Below are positions 1 through 5,364 of a stretch of 5,424 bases of DNA, in pieces. The stretch covers positions 1 to 5,424 of the forward strand of contig JAHJSD010000006.1 in NCBI GenBank assembly GCA_018830585.1, read 5' to 3'. The notes under the pieces are model-generated. The model was not told the origin of the DNA, searched no databases, and was given only the letters and a program-made list of their open reading frames with translations. The first letter of the stretch is position 1, and each line of letters begins with the position of its first letter. Source of the stretch: Patescibacteria group bacterium (GTDB taxonomy: Bacteria > Patescibacteriota > Microgenomatia > UBA12405 > JAHJSD01). The position numbers were made by a program, and so were the translations under genes.

Positions 1-11
1 CTTCGTCACAC

Positions 12-29
12 CATCCGAGGAGTCAGATG
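12..29. repeat. Degenerate copy of the CATCCTGAGGA hairpin
   Basis: CATCCGAGGAGTCAGATG is a shortened version of the element at 252-273 (CATCCTGAGGAATTCAGATG), with a small deletion and a substitution. CATC and GATG can still pair at its ends. It shows that the left flank holds several decayed copies of one repeat type. Confidence 0.5.
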
Positions 30-165
30 TTACGCTTCGCTCCACTCTGCCACCTCGGAGGAGTAACTCCGCTTATTTTTCCACTCGTCTTCGGGTCACT
101 TAAATGGCGAAGTCGGGACCTGCTACAGATTTGCCCTTTTATAACCACACCATCCTGAGCGAAGT

Positions 166-237
166 CCTGTACCGAACCTGCCATGTACCCTAAGTGGTAC
201 GGTGGTGGTACGGGAGAATTCCGATGACGAAGGATCC
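166..237 (+). repeat. Dispersed hairpin repeat, copy A
   Basis: This is the most complete copy of the main repeat. It has nested inverted repeats: GTACC at 169-173 and 185-189 facing GGTAC at 196-200 and 207-211, so it can fold into an imperfect two-level hairpin. It ends with GATGACGAAGGATCC (223-237). Positions 166-217 match copy B at 329-380 with about five mismatches. Positions 178-237 match copy C at 5200-5259 over 60 aligned bases without gaps and with about ten mismatches. It resembles REP or MITE-like intergenic elements. No transposase or target-site duplication is visible, so how it spreads is unknown. Confidence 0.8.
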
Positions 238-250
238 ACCGGAACAACCT

Positions 251-276
251 CGTCATCCTGAGGAATTCAGATGACG
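251..276. repeat. Short perfect-arm hairpin element
   Basis: CGTCAT (251-256) and CTGA (258-261) pair with TCAG (267-270) and ATGACG (271-276). This makes a 10-bp stem with one bulged C at 257 and a five-base loop GGAAT. The right arm runs on into GAAGGATCC (277-285), repeating the end of copy A: positions 261-284 match 214-237 with three mismatches. It belongs to the widespread short intergenic repeat type with a 'TCATCCTGAG' start. No T-run follows, so it is not a typical terminator. Confidence 0.7.
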
Positions 277-328
277 AAGGATCCCCTTGAATTAGCAAGT
301 TGTCAGTATAGGGGGTTCTTCGCTTCAC

Positions 329-396
329 CCTGTACCGAACCTGCCATGTACCCTACGTAGTACTGTGGTGGTACGAGACTCCGCTCAGAATAACGG
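329..396 (+). repeat. Dispersed hairpin repeat, copy B
   Basis: This is the second copy in the left flank, 163 bases downstream of copy A and in the same orientation. The core (329-378) matches copy A with about four substitutions and no gaps, including the nested GTACC/GTAC arms. After the core it diverges: instead of the GATGACGAAGGATCC tail it ends in GACTCCGCTCAGAATAACGG (377-396), the reverse form of the 'TTATTCTGAGCGGAGTC' repeat type. The modular joining of one core to different tails suggests a composite element. Confidence 0.75.
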
Positions 397-443
397 AATA
401 ACAATTTAACAATGTAGTAATTTAGCCATTTAACTTGGCTTGA

Positions 444-472
444 TTGTCATTTCTCTTTTGATACTCTATACT
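444..472 (+). promoter_or_regulatory. Predicted sigma-70-type promoter for the three-gene operon
   Basis: TTGTCA (444-449) and TATACT (467-472) each differ from the TTGACA and TATAAT consensus by one base, and they are separated by the ideal 17 bp. The predicted start of transcription near 479-480 would give a leader of about 54 bases before the ATG at 533. It lies in the AT-rich 399-532 segment directly upstream of the first GH130 gene, and no other good promoter is seen before genes 2 and 3. Based on sequence match only. Confidence 0.6.
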
Positions 473-504
473 TAATTTGATTAATTTGATATTCTATAAT
501 TTAA
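457..504 (+). promoter_or_regulatory. Duplicated promoter-like motif with second -10 box
   Basis: The motif TTTGATAYTCTATAMTT occurs twice, starting at 457 and 485 (28-bp offset, two differences). Between and across them lies a perfect tandem pair of TTAATTTGA (472-480 and 481-489). The second copy contains a consensus TATAAT at 495-500. Its candidate -35 at 17-bp spacing is only TTAATT (472-477), so it is weaker than the upstream promoter. It could be a second promoter, giving a leader of about 26 bases, or a pair of binding sites for a regulator that overlaps the main promoter. The sequence alone cannot separate these. Confidence 0.4.
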
Positions 505-532
505 AAAGTAAGTATTGCTTTTATAGACTTAA

Positions 533-2182
533 ATGAGACTAAACCCAGAAAGAAACCGGGGAGGTTCGGTAGCAAAGAATAGTTGGTTTAAACGGAAAAA
601 ATCTATTTCCTTTAAAACCGGGGTTTATCAGGACCGAAAAAGTATTTATCTTATCTTCCAAACCGAAAAGGGTAAAAAAACAGCCGTGAATATGGCTAAA
701 AGCTTAGATGGTCTGGATTTCAAAAGCTGTCCCTACTCGGAAGCAGTTTTTAAAAATTATTTAAAAACTAAAGAAGAAACCCAAAAAAAGCTAAACTTCT
801 ATTTCGCCTCTTTAACCGCCGGTAGTGAAAGACTGAAGTCAAGCAATTTCACTATCGAAGGGACGGTAGAAACCAATGAGGGCTTCTGGGTTTTCTACCA
901 TTACCGAAACCAAGATGCCGATTTCGAAGTCGGCACCGCTTTATTTGATAAAAATGAACCGTCAAGACTGCTTTGGCGGCTCAGCTATCCGGTTTGGAAA
1001 ACAGACCAGGAATGGCGGGGCAAAGAAGTAAACTTTGTCGGTTTGGCCACCAGAAAAAAGGCGGTCTACTCCTACTGGCAAGTAAAAGAGGTGGGAATTT
1101 TTATTGTCACTTACCCCAAATACAGGCTTAACCGAATGATAGAGATTAAAAGCAGATCGGCACAGCTTTTTAAACCCAAAGAAAACCCCATCCTCAGTCC
1201 CAAGAAAGAAAACAGCTGGGAAGCGTTTAACACTTTCAATCCCGCCGCCGTTTACGAGTCGGACAAGGTTCACATCCTTTATCGCGCCCAAGGCTATGAC
1301 TATATTTCCGTTGTCGGTTATGCCGTCAGCAAGGACGGCATCCACATTGACGGCAGATTGGATTACCCTGTTTTTATCCCGACCCAACCGTTTGAGGATT
1401 CAAAAGGGATCAGCGCCAAAGAAGTGGATAGGTTCTTCGTTTCCGGCGGCGGTTACGGCGGCTGCGAAGATCCCAGGCTGACCAAAATAGACGACAGAGT
1501 TTATATGACCTATGTCGCTTTCGATGGCCGAACGCCGCCCCGGATTGCCTTAACCTCTATTTCCCTGGAAAATTTTTTAGACCACAACTGGCTCTGGGAA
1601 AAACCGGTTTTAATTTCTCCGCCGGGAGTGGTTGACAAAAGCGCTTGTCTCCTACCGGAAAAAATTAACGGCAAGTATGTAATCTTCCACCGTATCTTCC
1701 CTAACATCCTGATCGACTTTGTCGATGATTTGAATTTCGACGGCAAAAAATACCTAAAAGGAGAATATAAAATCACCGTCCGCTCGCCGATGTGGTGGGA
1801 CAGCCGTAAGATAGGGGCCGGAGCGCCGCCAATCAGGACCGATGCCGGCTGGCTTTTGATTTACGAAGGCGTGGATGACAAAGACGCCGGCAGGTACAAA
1901 ATCGGGGCAATGCTTTTGGATCTTGAAAACCCAACCAAAGTCTTATACCGTTCTAACTATCCGATTCTGGAGCCAAACGAAAAATATGAAAATGAGGGCT
2001 TTAAAGCCGGTATTGTTTATCCTTGCGGAGCGGTGATTATCAAAGAAACCCTTTTTGTCTACTATGGCGGAGCCGACTCCTACGTTTGCGTCGCCACTGC
2101 CCCACTGGAAAAATTCTTGGAAGAATTGAAATCTTCAGGAACCCCAAAAACGGACGCTACCCTAATCGGCAAGCTATCCTGA
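533..2182 (+). CDS. GH130-family beta-mannoside phosphorylase/glycosidase-like protein with degenerate N-terminal propeller
   Basis: Seen: residues about 212-535 form a full GH130 (DUF377, COG2152) five-bladed propeller: NPILSP entry, FNPAAVY (235-241), YRA (250-252), GCEDPR (310-315, Asp313 the expected proton donor), LLPEKINGKY then FHR (373-387), GAGAPPIRTDAGWLLIYEG (428-446) and YPCG...YYGGAD (496-515). Residues about 25-200 are a shortened relative of the same fold. FKTGVYQDRKSIYLIFQ aligns with FNPAAVYESDKVHILYR, and residues 108-155 align with 429-479, but the blades with GCEDPR are absent. Known: GH130 enzymes cleave beta-mannosides with phosphate, giving mannose 1-phosphate, or with water. 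Inferred: cytoplasmic, since no signal peptide is seen; substrate unknown. Glu445 stands where the second gene has His551. The ATG is certain as the earliest start because an in-frame TAA abuts it (530-532), and no alternative start codon follows until Met54. No Shine-Dalgarno is seen. First gene of the probable operon. Confidence 0.88.
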   Translation: MRLNPERNRGGSVAKNSWFKRKKSISFKTGVYQDRKSIYLIFQTEKGKKTAVNMAKSLDGLDFKSCPYSEAVFKNYLKTKEETQKKLNFYFASLTAGSERLKSSNFTIEGTVETNEGFWVFYHYRNQDADFEVGTALFDKNEPSRLLWRLSYPVWKTDQEWRGKEVNFVGLATRKKAVYSYWQVKEVGIFIVTYPKYRLNRMIEIKSRSAQLFKPKENPILSPKKENSWEAFNTFNPAAVYESDKVHILYRAQGYDYISVVGYAVSKDGIHIDGRLDYPVFIPTQPFEDSKGISAKEVDRFFVSGGGYGGCEDPRLTKIDDRVYMTYVAFDGRTPPRIALTSISLENFLDHNWLWEKPVLISPPGVVDKSACLLPEKINGKYVIFHRIFPNILIDFVDDLNFDGKKYLKGEYKITVRSPMWWDSRKIGAGAPPIRTDAGWLLIYEGVDDKDAGRYKIGAMLLDLENPTKVLYRSNYPILEPNEKYENEGFKAGIVYPCGAVIIKETLFVYYGGADSYVCVATAPLEKFLEELKSSGTPKTDATLIGKLS

Positions 2183-2184
2183 AT

Positions 2185-4104
2185 ATGATCGAAATAAGTA
2201 GACATCCACAAAATCCTGTTCTGGTTGCCAACCCGGAAAATAGCTGGGAAGCGGCCGCTGTTTTTAATGGCAGTGTTCTTAAAGAAAATAAAGAATACCA
2301 TATGCTTTACCGGGCAATTTCAGCGCCGCAAAAACACTGGGGCCAGCAGTTAAGTCTTTCCACTATCGGCTATGCCAAAAGCGCCAACGGAGTAACTTTC
2401 GGTCAGAGAAGACAGTTTATAAAACCCGAGTTTGACTGGGAAAAGTACGGCTGCGAAGACCCCAGGGTTACCAAAATAGACGATGAATATTTTATCTTTT
2501 ATACCGCCATTTCCGAATACCCGCCCGGGCCAGGCAGTATCAAGATCGGACTGGCAATCAGTCCGGATCTTGAAACTATCAGGGAAAAACATTTGGTCAC
2601 CCCTTTTAATGCTAAAGCGATGGCCTTATTTCCCAAAAAAATTGAAGGCAGGTATTTTGCCGTCCTGACAGCGAATACCGACATTCCACCGGCAAAAATA
2701 GCCATCGCCTCCTTTGAACGAAAAGAGGAGCTTTGGTCCGGCCAATACTGGCAAGAGTGGTACCGGAATATCGACCAACACCAAATCCCTTTGCAACGGC
2801 TTAATAGTGAACAAGTCGAGGCAGGCGCGGTGCCCTTGGAAACAGATTCGGGCTGGCTCTTGATTTACGCTCATATCCAAAACTATTACCAGGAACCAAA
2901 GAGAGTTTTCGGGATTGAAGCGGTTTTACTGGACCACGACAATCCTAAAATAATTACCGGCCGAACCAAGAAACCGATATTAACTCCTAAGATGGATTAC
3001 GAAGTCAAAGGAACTATTGCCAACGTTATTTTTCCGTCCGGAGCGGTAGCGGAAAAAGACTGGCTAAAAATCTATTACGGCGCCGGCGATGATAAATGCG
3101 CTTTGGCAGAATGCAATCTTAATGAACTGATTAAAGAAATGACTGACTATAAATTCAGGGTCGCTTTTAAACTTGAAAAGTACCGCCAAAACCCAATTAT
3201 CAGACCCGACCCGGAAAGATCATGGGAGGAAAAAGCTGTTTTTAACCCTACTGCCGTTTACGAACAGGGGAAAATTTATTTAATTTACCGGGCCATGTCT
3301 GAAGATAACATCTCCACATTAGGCTGCGCTATCAGTGAAGACGGGTTTAATTTCGACCAAAGGTTGGAAGAGCCGATTTATGTCCCCAGGTTAAAATTTG
3401 AACGGAAGAGAAAAAAGGGGATTTTTTCCGGCTGTGAAGACCCCCGGATCACCAAAATCAAGAAACGGTTTTATCTTTTTTATACCGCTTATGACGGGAT
3501 CAATCCGCCCAGAGTGGCCTTGTCCTCAATTTCGGTGGAAGATTTTGTCAACCAAAGATGGCTCTGGTCGGCGCCGGTTTTAATCTCCCCTCCGGGAATA
3601 GACGATAAAAACACCTGTCTTTTCCCCGAAAAAATTAACGGCAAGTACGTGATTTTTCACCGTGTCGGCGGTAAGGAAATCGCCATTGATTATGTTGACA
3701 GCCTGAAATTTAACGGCGACTATTTTTTGGAAAAAAAGGCGGCAATCTCTCCAAGAGAAGGTTGCTGGGATAACTTTAAAATCGGTGTTGCCGGGCCGCC
3801 GATTAAAACTAAATCCGGCTGGCTGCTTTTTTACCACGGAGTCAGCAGCGTTGATCAGGAATACCGGGTCGGTTTTATGGTCTTGGCCCTTAAAGACCCA
3901 ACCAAGGTTATTTACAGAACCGAATACCCTGTCCTTGAAGCCACCGAAAGTTTTGAAAGACAGGGGGGCATGTTCGACAATGTCGTTTTCCCCTGCGGCA
4001 CTATTTTAGTAAACAACAAAGTTTTTGTTTACTACGGCGGAGCGGACGAGGTAGTCTGTGTTGCCAGCGCCGATCTTGACCAATTACTTTCTCACGCCAA
4101 GTAA
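2185..4104 (+). CDS. Tandem two-domain GH130-family beta-mannoside phosphorylase/glycosidase-like protein
   Basis: Seen: two complete GH130 propellers joined by a short linker. Domain A (about 5-318) has HPQNPVL, YRA (42-44), GCEDPR (89-94, expected catalytic Asp92), ALFPKKIEGRY (147-157) and SGWLLIYAH (222-230). Domain B (about 328-637) has YRQNPII, YRA (368-370), GCEDPR (417-422, Asp420), LFPEKINGKYVIFHR (479-493), GPPIKTKSGWLLFYHG (537-552) and VVFPCG...YYGGAD (600-621). Domain B is clearly the closest relative of the C-terminal domain of the preceding gene; domain A is more distant and lacks the FHR arginine. Typical GH130 proteins are single-domain and about 300-400 aa, so 639 aa reflects fusion. 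Start: the frame is open upstream to 2023, but ATG 2185 lies two bases after the previous TGA and gives the normal N-terminus, so translational coupling is likely; no Shine-Dalgarno is seen. No signal peptide or membrane segment. Databases sometimes give relatives misleading names; I infer mannoside phosphorolysis or hydrolysis, substrate unknown. Confidence 0.88.
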   Translation: MIEISRHPQNPVLVANPENSWEAAAVFNGSVLKENKEYHMLYRAISAPQKHWGQQLSLSTIGYAKSANGVTFGQRRQFIKPEFDWEKYGCEDPRVTKIDDEYFIFYTAISEYPPGPGSIKIGLAISPDLETIREKHLVTPFNAKAMALFPKKIEGRYFAVLTANTDIPPAKIAIASFERKEELWSGQYWQEWYRNIDQHQIPLQRLNSEQVEAGAVPLETDSGWLLIYAHIQNYYQEPKRVFGIEAVLLDHDNPKIITGRTKKPILTPKMDYEVKGTIANVIFPSGAVAEKDWLKIYYGAGDDKCALAECNLNELIKEMTDYKFRVAFKLEKYRQNPIIRPDPERSWEEKAVFNPTAVYEQGKIYLIYRAMSEDNISTLGCAISEDGFNFDQRLEEPIYVPRLKFERKRKKGIFSGCEDPRITKIKKRFYLFYTAYDGINPPRVALSSISVEDFVNQRWLWSAPVLISPPGIDDKNTCLFPEKINGKYVIFHRVGGKEIAIDYVDSLKFNGDYFLEKKAAISPREGCWDNFKIGVAGPPIKTKSGWLLFYHGVSSVDQEYRVGFMVLALKDPTKVIYRTEYPVLEATESFERQGGMFDNVVFPCGTILVNNKVFVYYGGADEVVCVASADLDQLLSHAK

Positions 4105-4113
4105 GCTGAAGAA

Positions 4114-4989
4114 ATGACCTTAAAAAAAGTTGGAACCATCGGCATTTTTCTCCGGCCAAAAACACCTCTTTTAAAAAAAACATTTTTGGATTTTAGGAAA
4201 GCCCTTTCCGGAATTGGAATCAAGGCTTTGGTGGAAAAAGAGAGCGGTAAAATGATCGGGGAAAAAGGGTTCGAGGCTAAAAAACTTGCCAAACTTTGCC
4301 AAATATTAATCTCTATTGGCGGCGACGGCACCTTTCTCTCTTTAGCCAGGGAAACATTTCTTTTCCAAAAACCAATTTTAGGAATAAACTCGGGCAAATT
4401 AGGCTTTTTAACAGAAACCCATCTGGAAAATATAGACCAGGTAGTTGAAAGAATTTCAAAACAAGATTACCTGATTAAAGAAAGAATGGTAATCCAGGCA
4501 ACGATTATTTCAGGGAAAACTAAAAAAAGATTTTACGCTCTAAACGAACTGGCAATTAAAAGCAGTCAAATCTCAAAATTGATCCGCCTCAATCTCTATA
4601 TTAAAAATAAATATGTTAACAGTTATTACGGCGACGGTTTAATTGTCGCCACTCCGACCGGCTCAACCGCCTACAATCTCTCCGCCTCCGGGCCGATTGT
4701 TTTTCCCTTCACTAACAGCTTTATTTTTACCCCGATCTGCTCCCACTCCTTTTCTCAGAGGCCGCTGGTGGTTCCGGCAGATTTCAGCAATATTAAAATA
4801 AAAATCCCCCCGGACGAAGACAGAGCAATAATTGCCTCCGACGGCCAGAAACATTTTGAGTTAAACAAAGAGTCATTTTTAAGAATCAAAAAAGCGCCGG
4901 TGGGGGTAAAAGTTATTTGTCAAAAGGACTCTGATTTTTTTAAAACACTAAGAGAAAAGCTTTTTTGGGGAGAGATCTTGAAAAGTTAA
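4114..4989 (+). CDS. nadK: NAD kinase (ATP- or polyphosphate-dependent NAD+ kinase)
   Basis: It phosphorylates the 2'-hydroxyl of the NAD adenosine ribose to make NADP+, the only known route to NADP in most bacteria; cytoplasmic. Seen, in order: GGDGT (69-73), the phosphate-donor/catalytic motif with Asp71; GINSGKLGFLT (90-100); the NE pair Asn144-Glu145 in ALNELAIK; GDGLIVATPTGSTAY (173-187), the NAD-binding conserved region; HSFSQRPLVVP (211-221); SDGQ (242-245); and a C-terminal DFFKTLREKLFWG. The length of 291 aa is normal and no motif is missing. ATG 4114 is nine bases after the previous stop, with only a weak purine stretch (GAAGAA) in front, so it probably depends on the upstream transcript. 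Gene partners give no pathway link: GH130 phosphorolysis does not use NADP. Co-transcription may simply reflect a compact genome. The ppnK/nadK identity is secure; the phosphate donor preference cannot be read from sequence here. Confidence 0.96.
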   Translation: MTLKKVGTIGIFLRPKTPLLKKTFLDFRKALSGIGIKALVEKESGKMIGEKGFEAKKLAKLCQILISIGGDGTFLSLARETFLFQKPILGINSGKLGFLTETHLENIDQVVERISKQDYLIKERMVIQATIISGKTKKRFYALNELAIKSSQISKLIRLNLYIKNKYVNSYYGDGLIVATPTGSTAYNLSASGPIVFPFTNSFIFTPICSHSFSQRPLVVPADFSNIKIKIPPDEDRAIIASDGQKHFELNKESFLRIKKAPVGVKVICQKDSDFFKTLREKLFWGEILKS

Positions 4990-5002
4990 AACCAACTGGT
5001 TT
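4989..5002 (+). terminator. Weak hairpin at the end of nadK
   Basis: AAACCA (4989-4994) and TGGTTT (4997-5002) form a short inverted repeat that begins at the last base of the stop codon. It is AT-rich and no T-run follows (next bases CAAAACTC), so it does not look like an efficient intrinsic terminator. It is listed because it is the only symmetrical structure close to the operon end; termination may instead be Rho-dependent or occur in the hairpins further on. Confidence 0.2.
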
Positions 5003-5013
5003 CAAAACTCTTT

Positions 5014-5050
5014 ACGTCATTGCAAGGAGTGTTAACGACGCGGCAATCTA
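5014..5050 (+). repeat. GTCATTGC...GCAATC intergenic repeat
   Basis: ATTGC (5019-5023) pairs with GCAAT (5043-5047), and between them lie AAGGAG, the palindrome GTTAAC (5031-5036) and GACGCG. This is a decayed form of a repeat I recognise from many bacterial genomes, 'GTCATTGCGAGGAGC...GCGACGCGGCAATCT'. It lies 25 bases after the nadK stop. Its function is unknown; such elements are usually treated as REP-like intergenic repeats. Confidence 0.6.
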
Positions 5051-5199
5051 TCTTTAAAAACAAGGTCGCCACACTCGCTTCACTCGTTCACGATCACTTT
5101 TGAAACAGGTTCCACCAATAATTGAAGGTCCGAGGGTTGTCTTATCCTTCCGACCTTGTCCCTCGAAGTGGGAAGCCCTGCCTGCCCTATCCCGCATCC

Positions 5200-5259
5200 C
5201 TGCCATGCATCCCACGTGGTACTGTGGTGGTACGGGGAAGTTCCCACGACGAAGGATCC
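5200..5259 (+). repeat. Dispersed hairpin repeat, copy C
   Basis: These 60 bases align without gaps to 178-237 (copy A) with about ten mismatches, in the same orientation and 5,022 bases away. The end GACGAAGGATCC is fully conserved. GTGGTACTGTGGTGGTACGG is nearly the same as in copies A and B. The first arm has drifted from GTACC to GCATCCC, which opens part of the hairpin but creates the local palindrome CCACGTGG (5212-5219). Together with copy A it brackets the whole GH130-nadK operon. Confidence 0.75.
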
Positions 5260-5264
5260 CCACC

Positions 5265-5284
5265 CGCAACGCTTGAGCGTAGCG
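5265..5284. repeat. Short hairpin CGCaACGC-TTGA-GCGTaGCG
   Basis: ACGC (5269-5272) pairs with GCGT (5277-5280) around the loop TTGA; beyond a single A/A mismatch, CGC (5265-5267) pairs with GCG (5282-5284). It follows directly on copy C. No T-run follows, so it is not called a terminator. It is probably another module of the repeat mosaic. Confidence 0.5.
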
Positions 5285-5328
5285 ATGGCGGGCGCGGCCC
5301 TTGTAGAGAGCAAAGTGCCAATGATTAG

Positions 5329-5364
5329 GAGATTCTTCCCCCGACGTAACGTCGGGATCAGAAT
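5329..5364 (-). repeat. Hairpin repeat element, GATTCTTC...CAGAATG type
   Basis: CCCGACG (5340-5346) and CGTCGGG (5350-5356) make a perfect 7-bp GC-rich stem with a three-base loop TAA. Outside the stem, GAGATTCTTC on the left and CAGAATG on the right are the two ends of the common 'CATTCTGAGCGAAG...GAAGAATCTC' intergenic repeat read on the minus strand. Thus the usual centre of that repeat has been replaced by a near-perfect palindrome. No T-run follows the stem on the plus strand (next GATCAGAATG), nor on the minus strand. Confidence 0.6.

Larger units (their letters stand above)
1..398. repeat. Non-coding, repeat-rich left flank
   Basis: No credible gene is seen in this stretch of about 400 bases. 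It is a mosaic of short inverted and direct repeats: a degenerate hairpin at 12-29, a small hairpin at 56-71 (CGGAG/CTCCG), the hairpin element copies at 166-237 and 329-396, and a further hairpin at 251-276. The phrases CATCCTGAG, GACGAAGGATCC and CTCAGAATAACGG belong to a type of short intergenic repeat that I know from many bacterial genomes (forms of 'TCATTCTGAGCGAAG...GAATCT'). The region is visibly richer in G+C than the following 399-532 segment. A 101-codon minus-strand reading frame crosses it, but its peptide merely follows the repeats. Confidence 0.8.

Noticed and set aside
23..328. A 101-codon minus-strand open frame whose peptide (PVPPPYHLGYMAG) resembles one from another minus-strand frame at 5054-5269 (PVPPQYHVGCMAG)
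   Set aside because: The peptide similarity falls exactly where repeat copies A and C lie, and the reading frames cover the hairpins and end arbitrarily. The repeats explain the likeness, and there is no start signal, so this is a translated repeat and not a protein family.
1..398. CRISPR array
   Set aside because: The repeat copies are not evenly spaced, differ in their ends and have no spacer-like units; no cas gene is present.
2180..2182. UGA read as glycine, as in some CPR lineages
   Set aside because: The GH130 and NAD kinase frames are complete without any internal TGA, glycines are encoded by GGN, and the TGA at 2180 lies at the natural end of the propeller protein.
2023..2184. Upstream extension of the second GH130 gene by 54 codons
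   Set aside because: It would overlap the end of the first gene in another frame, and the added residues are unlike any GH130 N-terminus. Met at 2185 gives a normal start (MIEISRHPQNPVL) and a coupled two-base gap.
5014..5165. Intrinsic terminator or riboswitch downstream of nadK
   Set aside because: Several short inverted repeats occur, but none is a GC-rich stem followed by a T-run, two of them compete for overlapping bases, and no known riboswitch core is recognisable.
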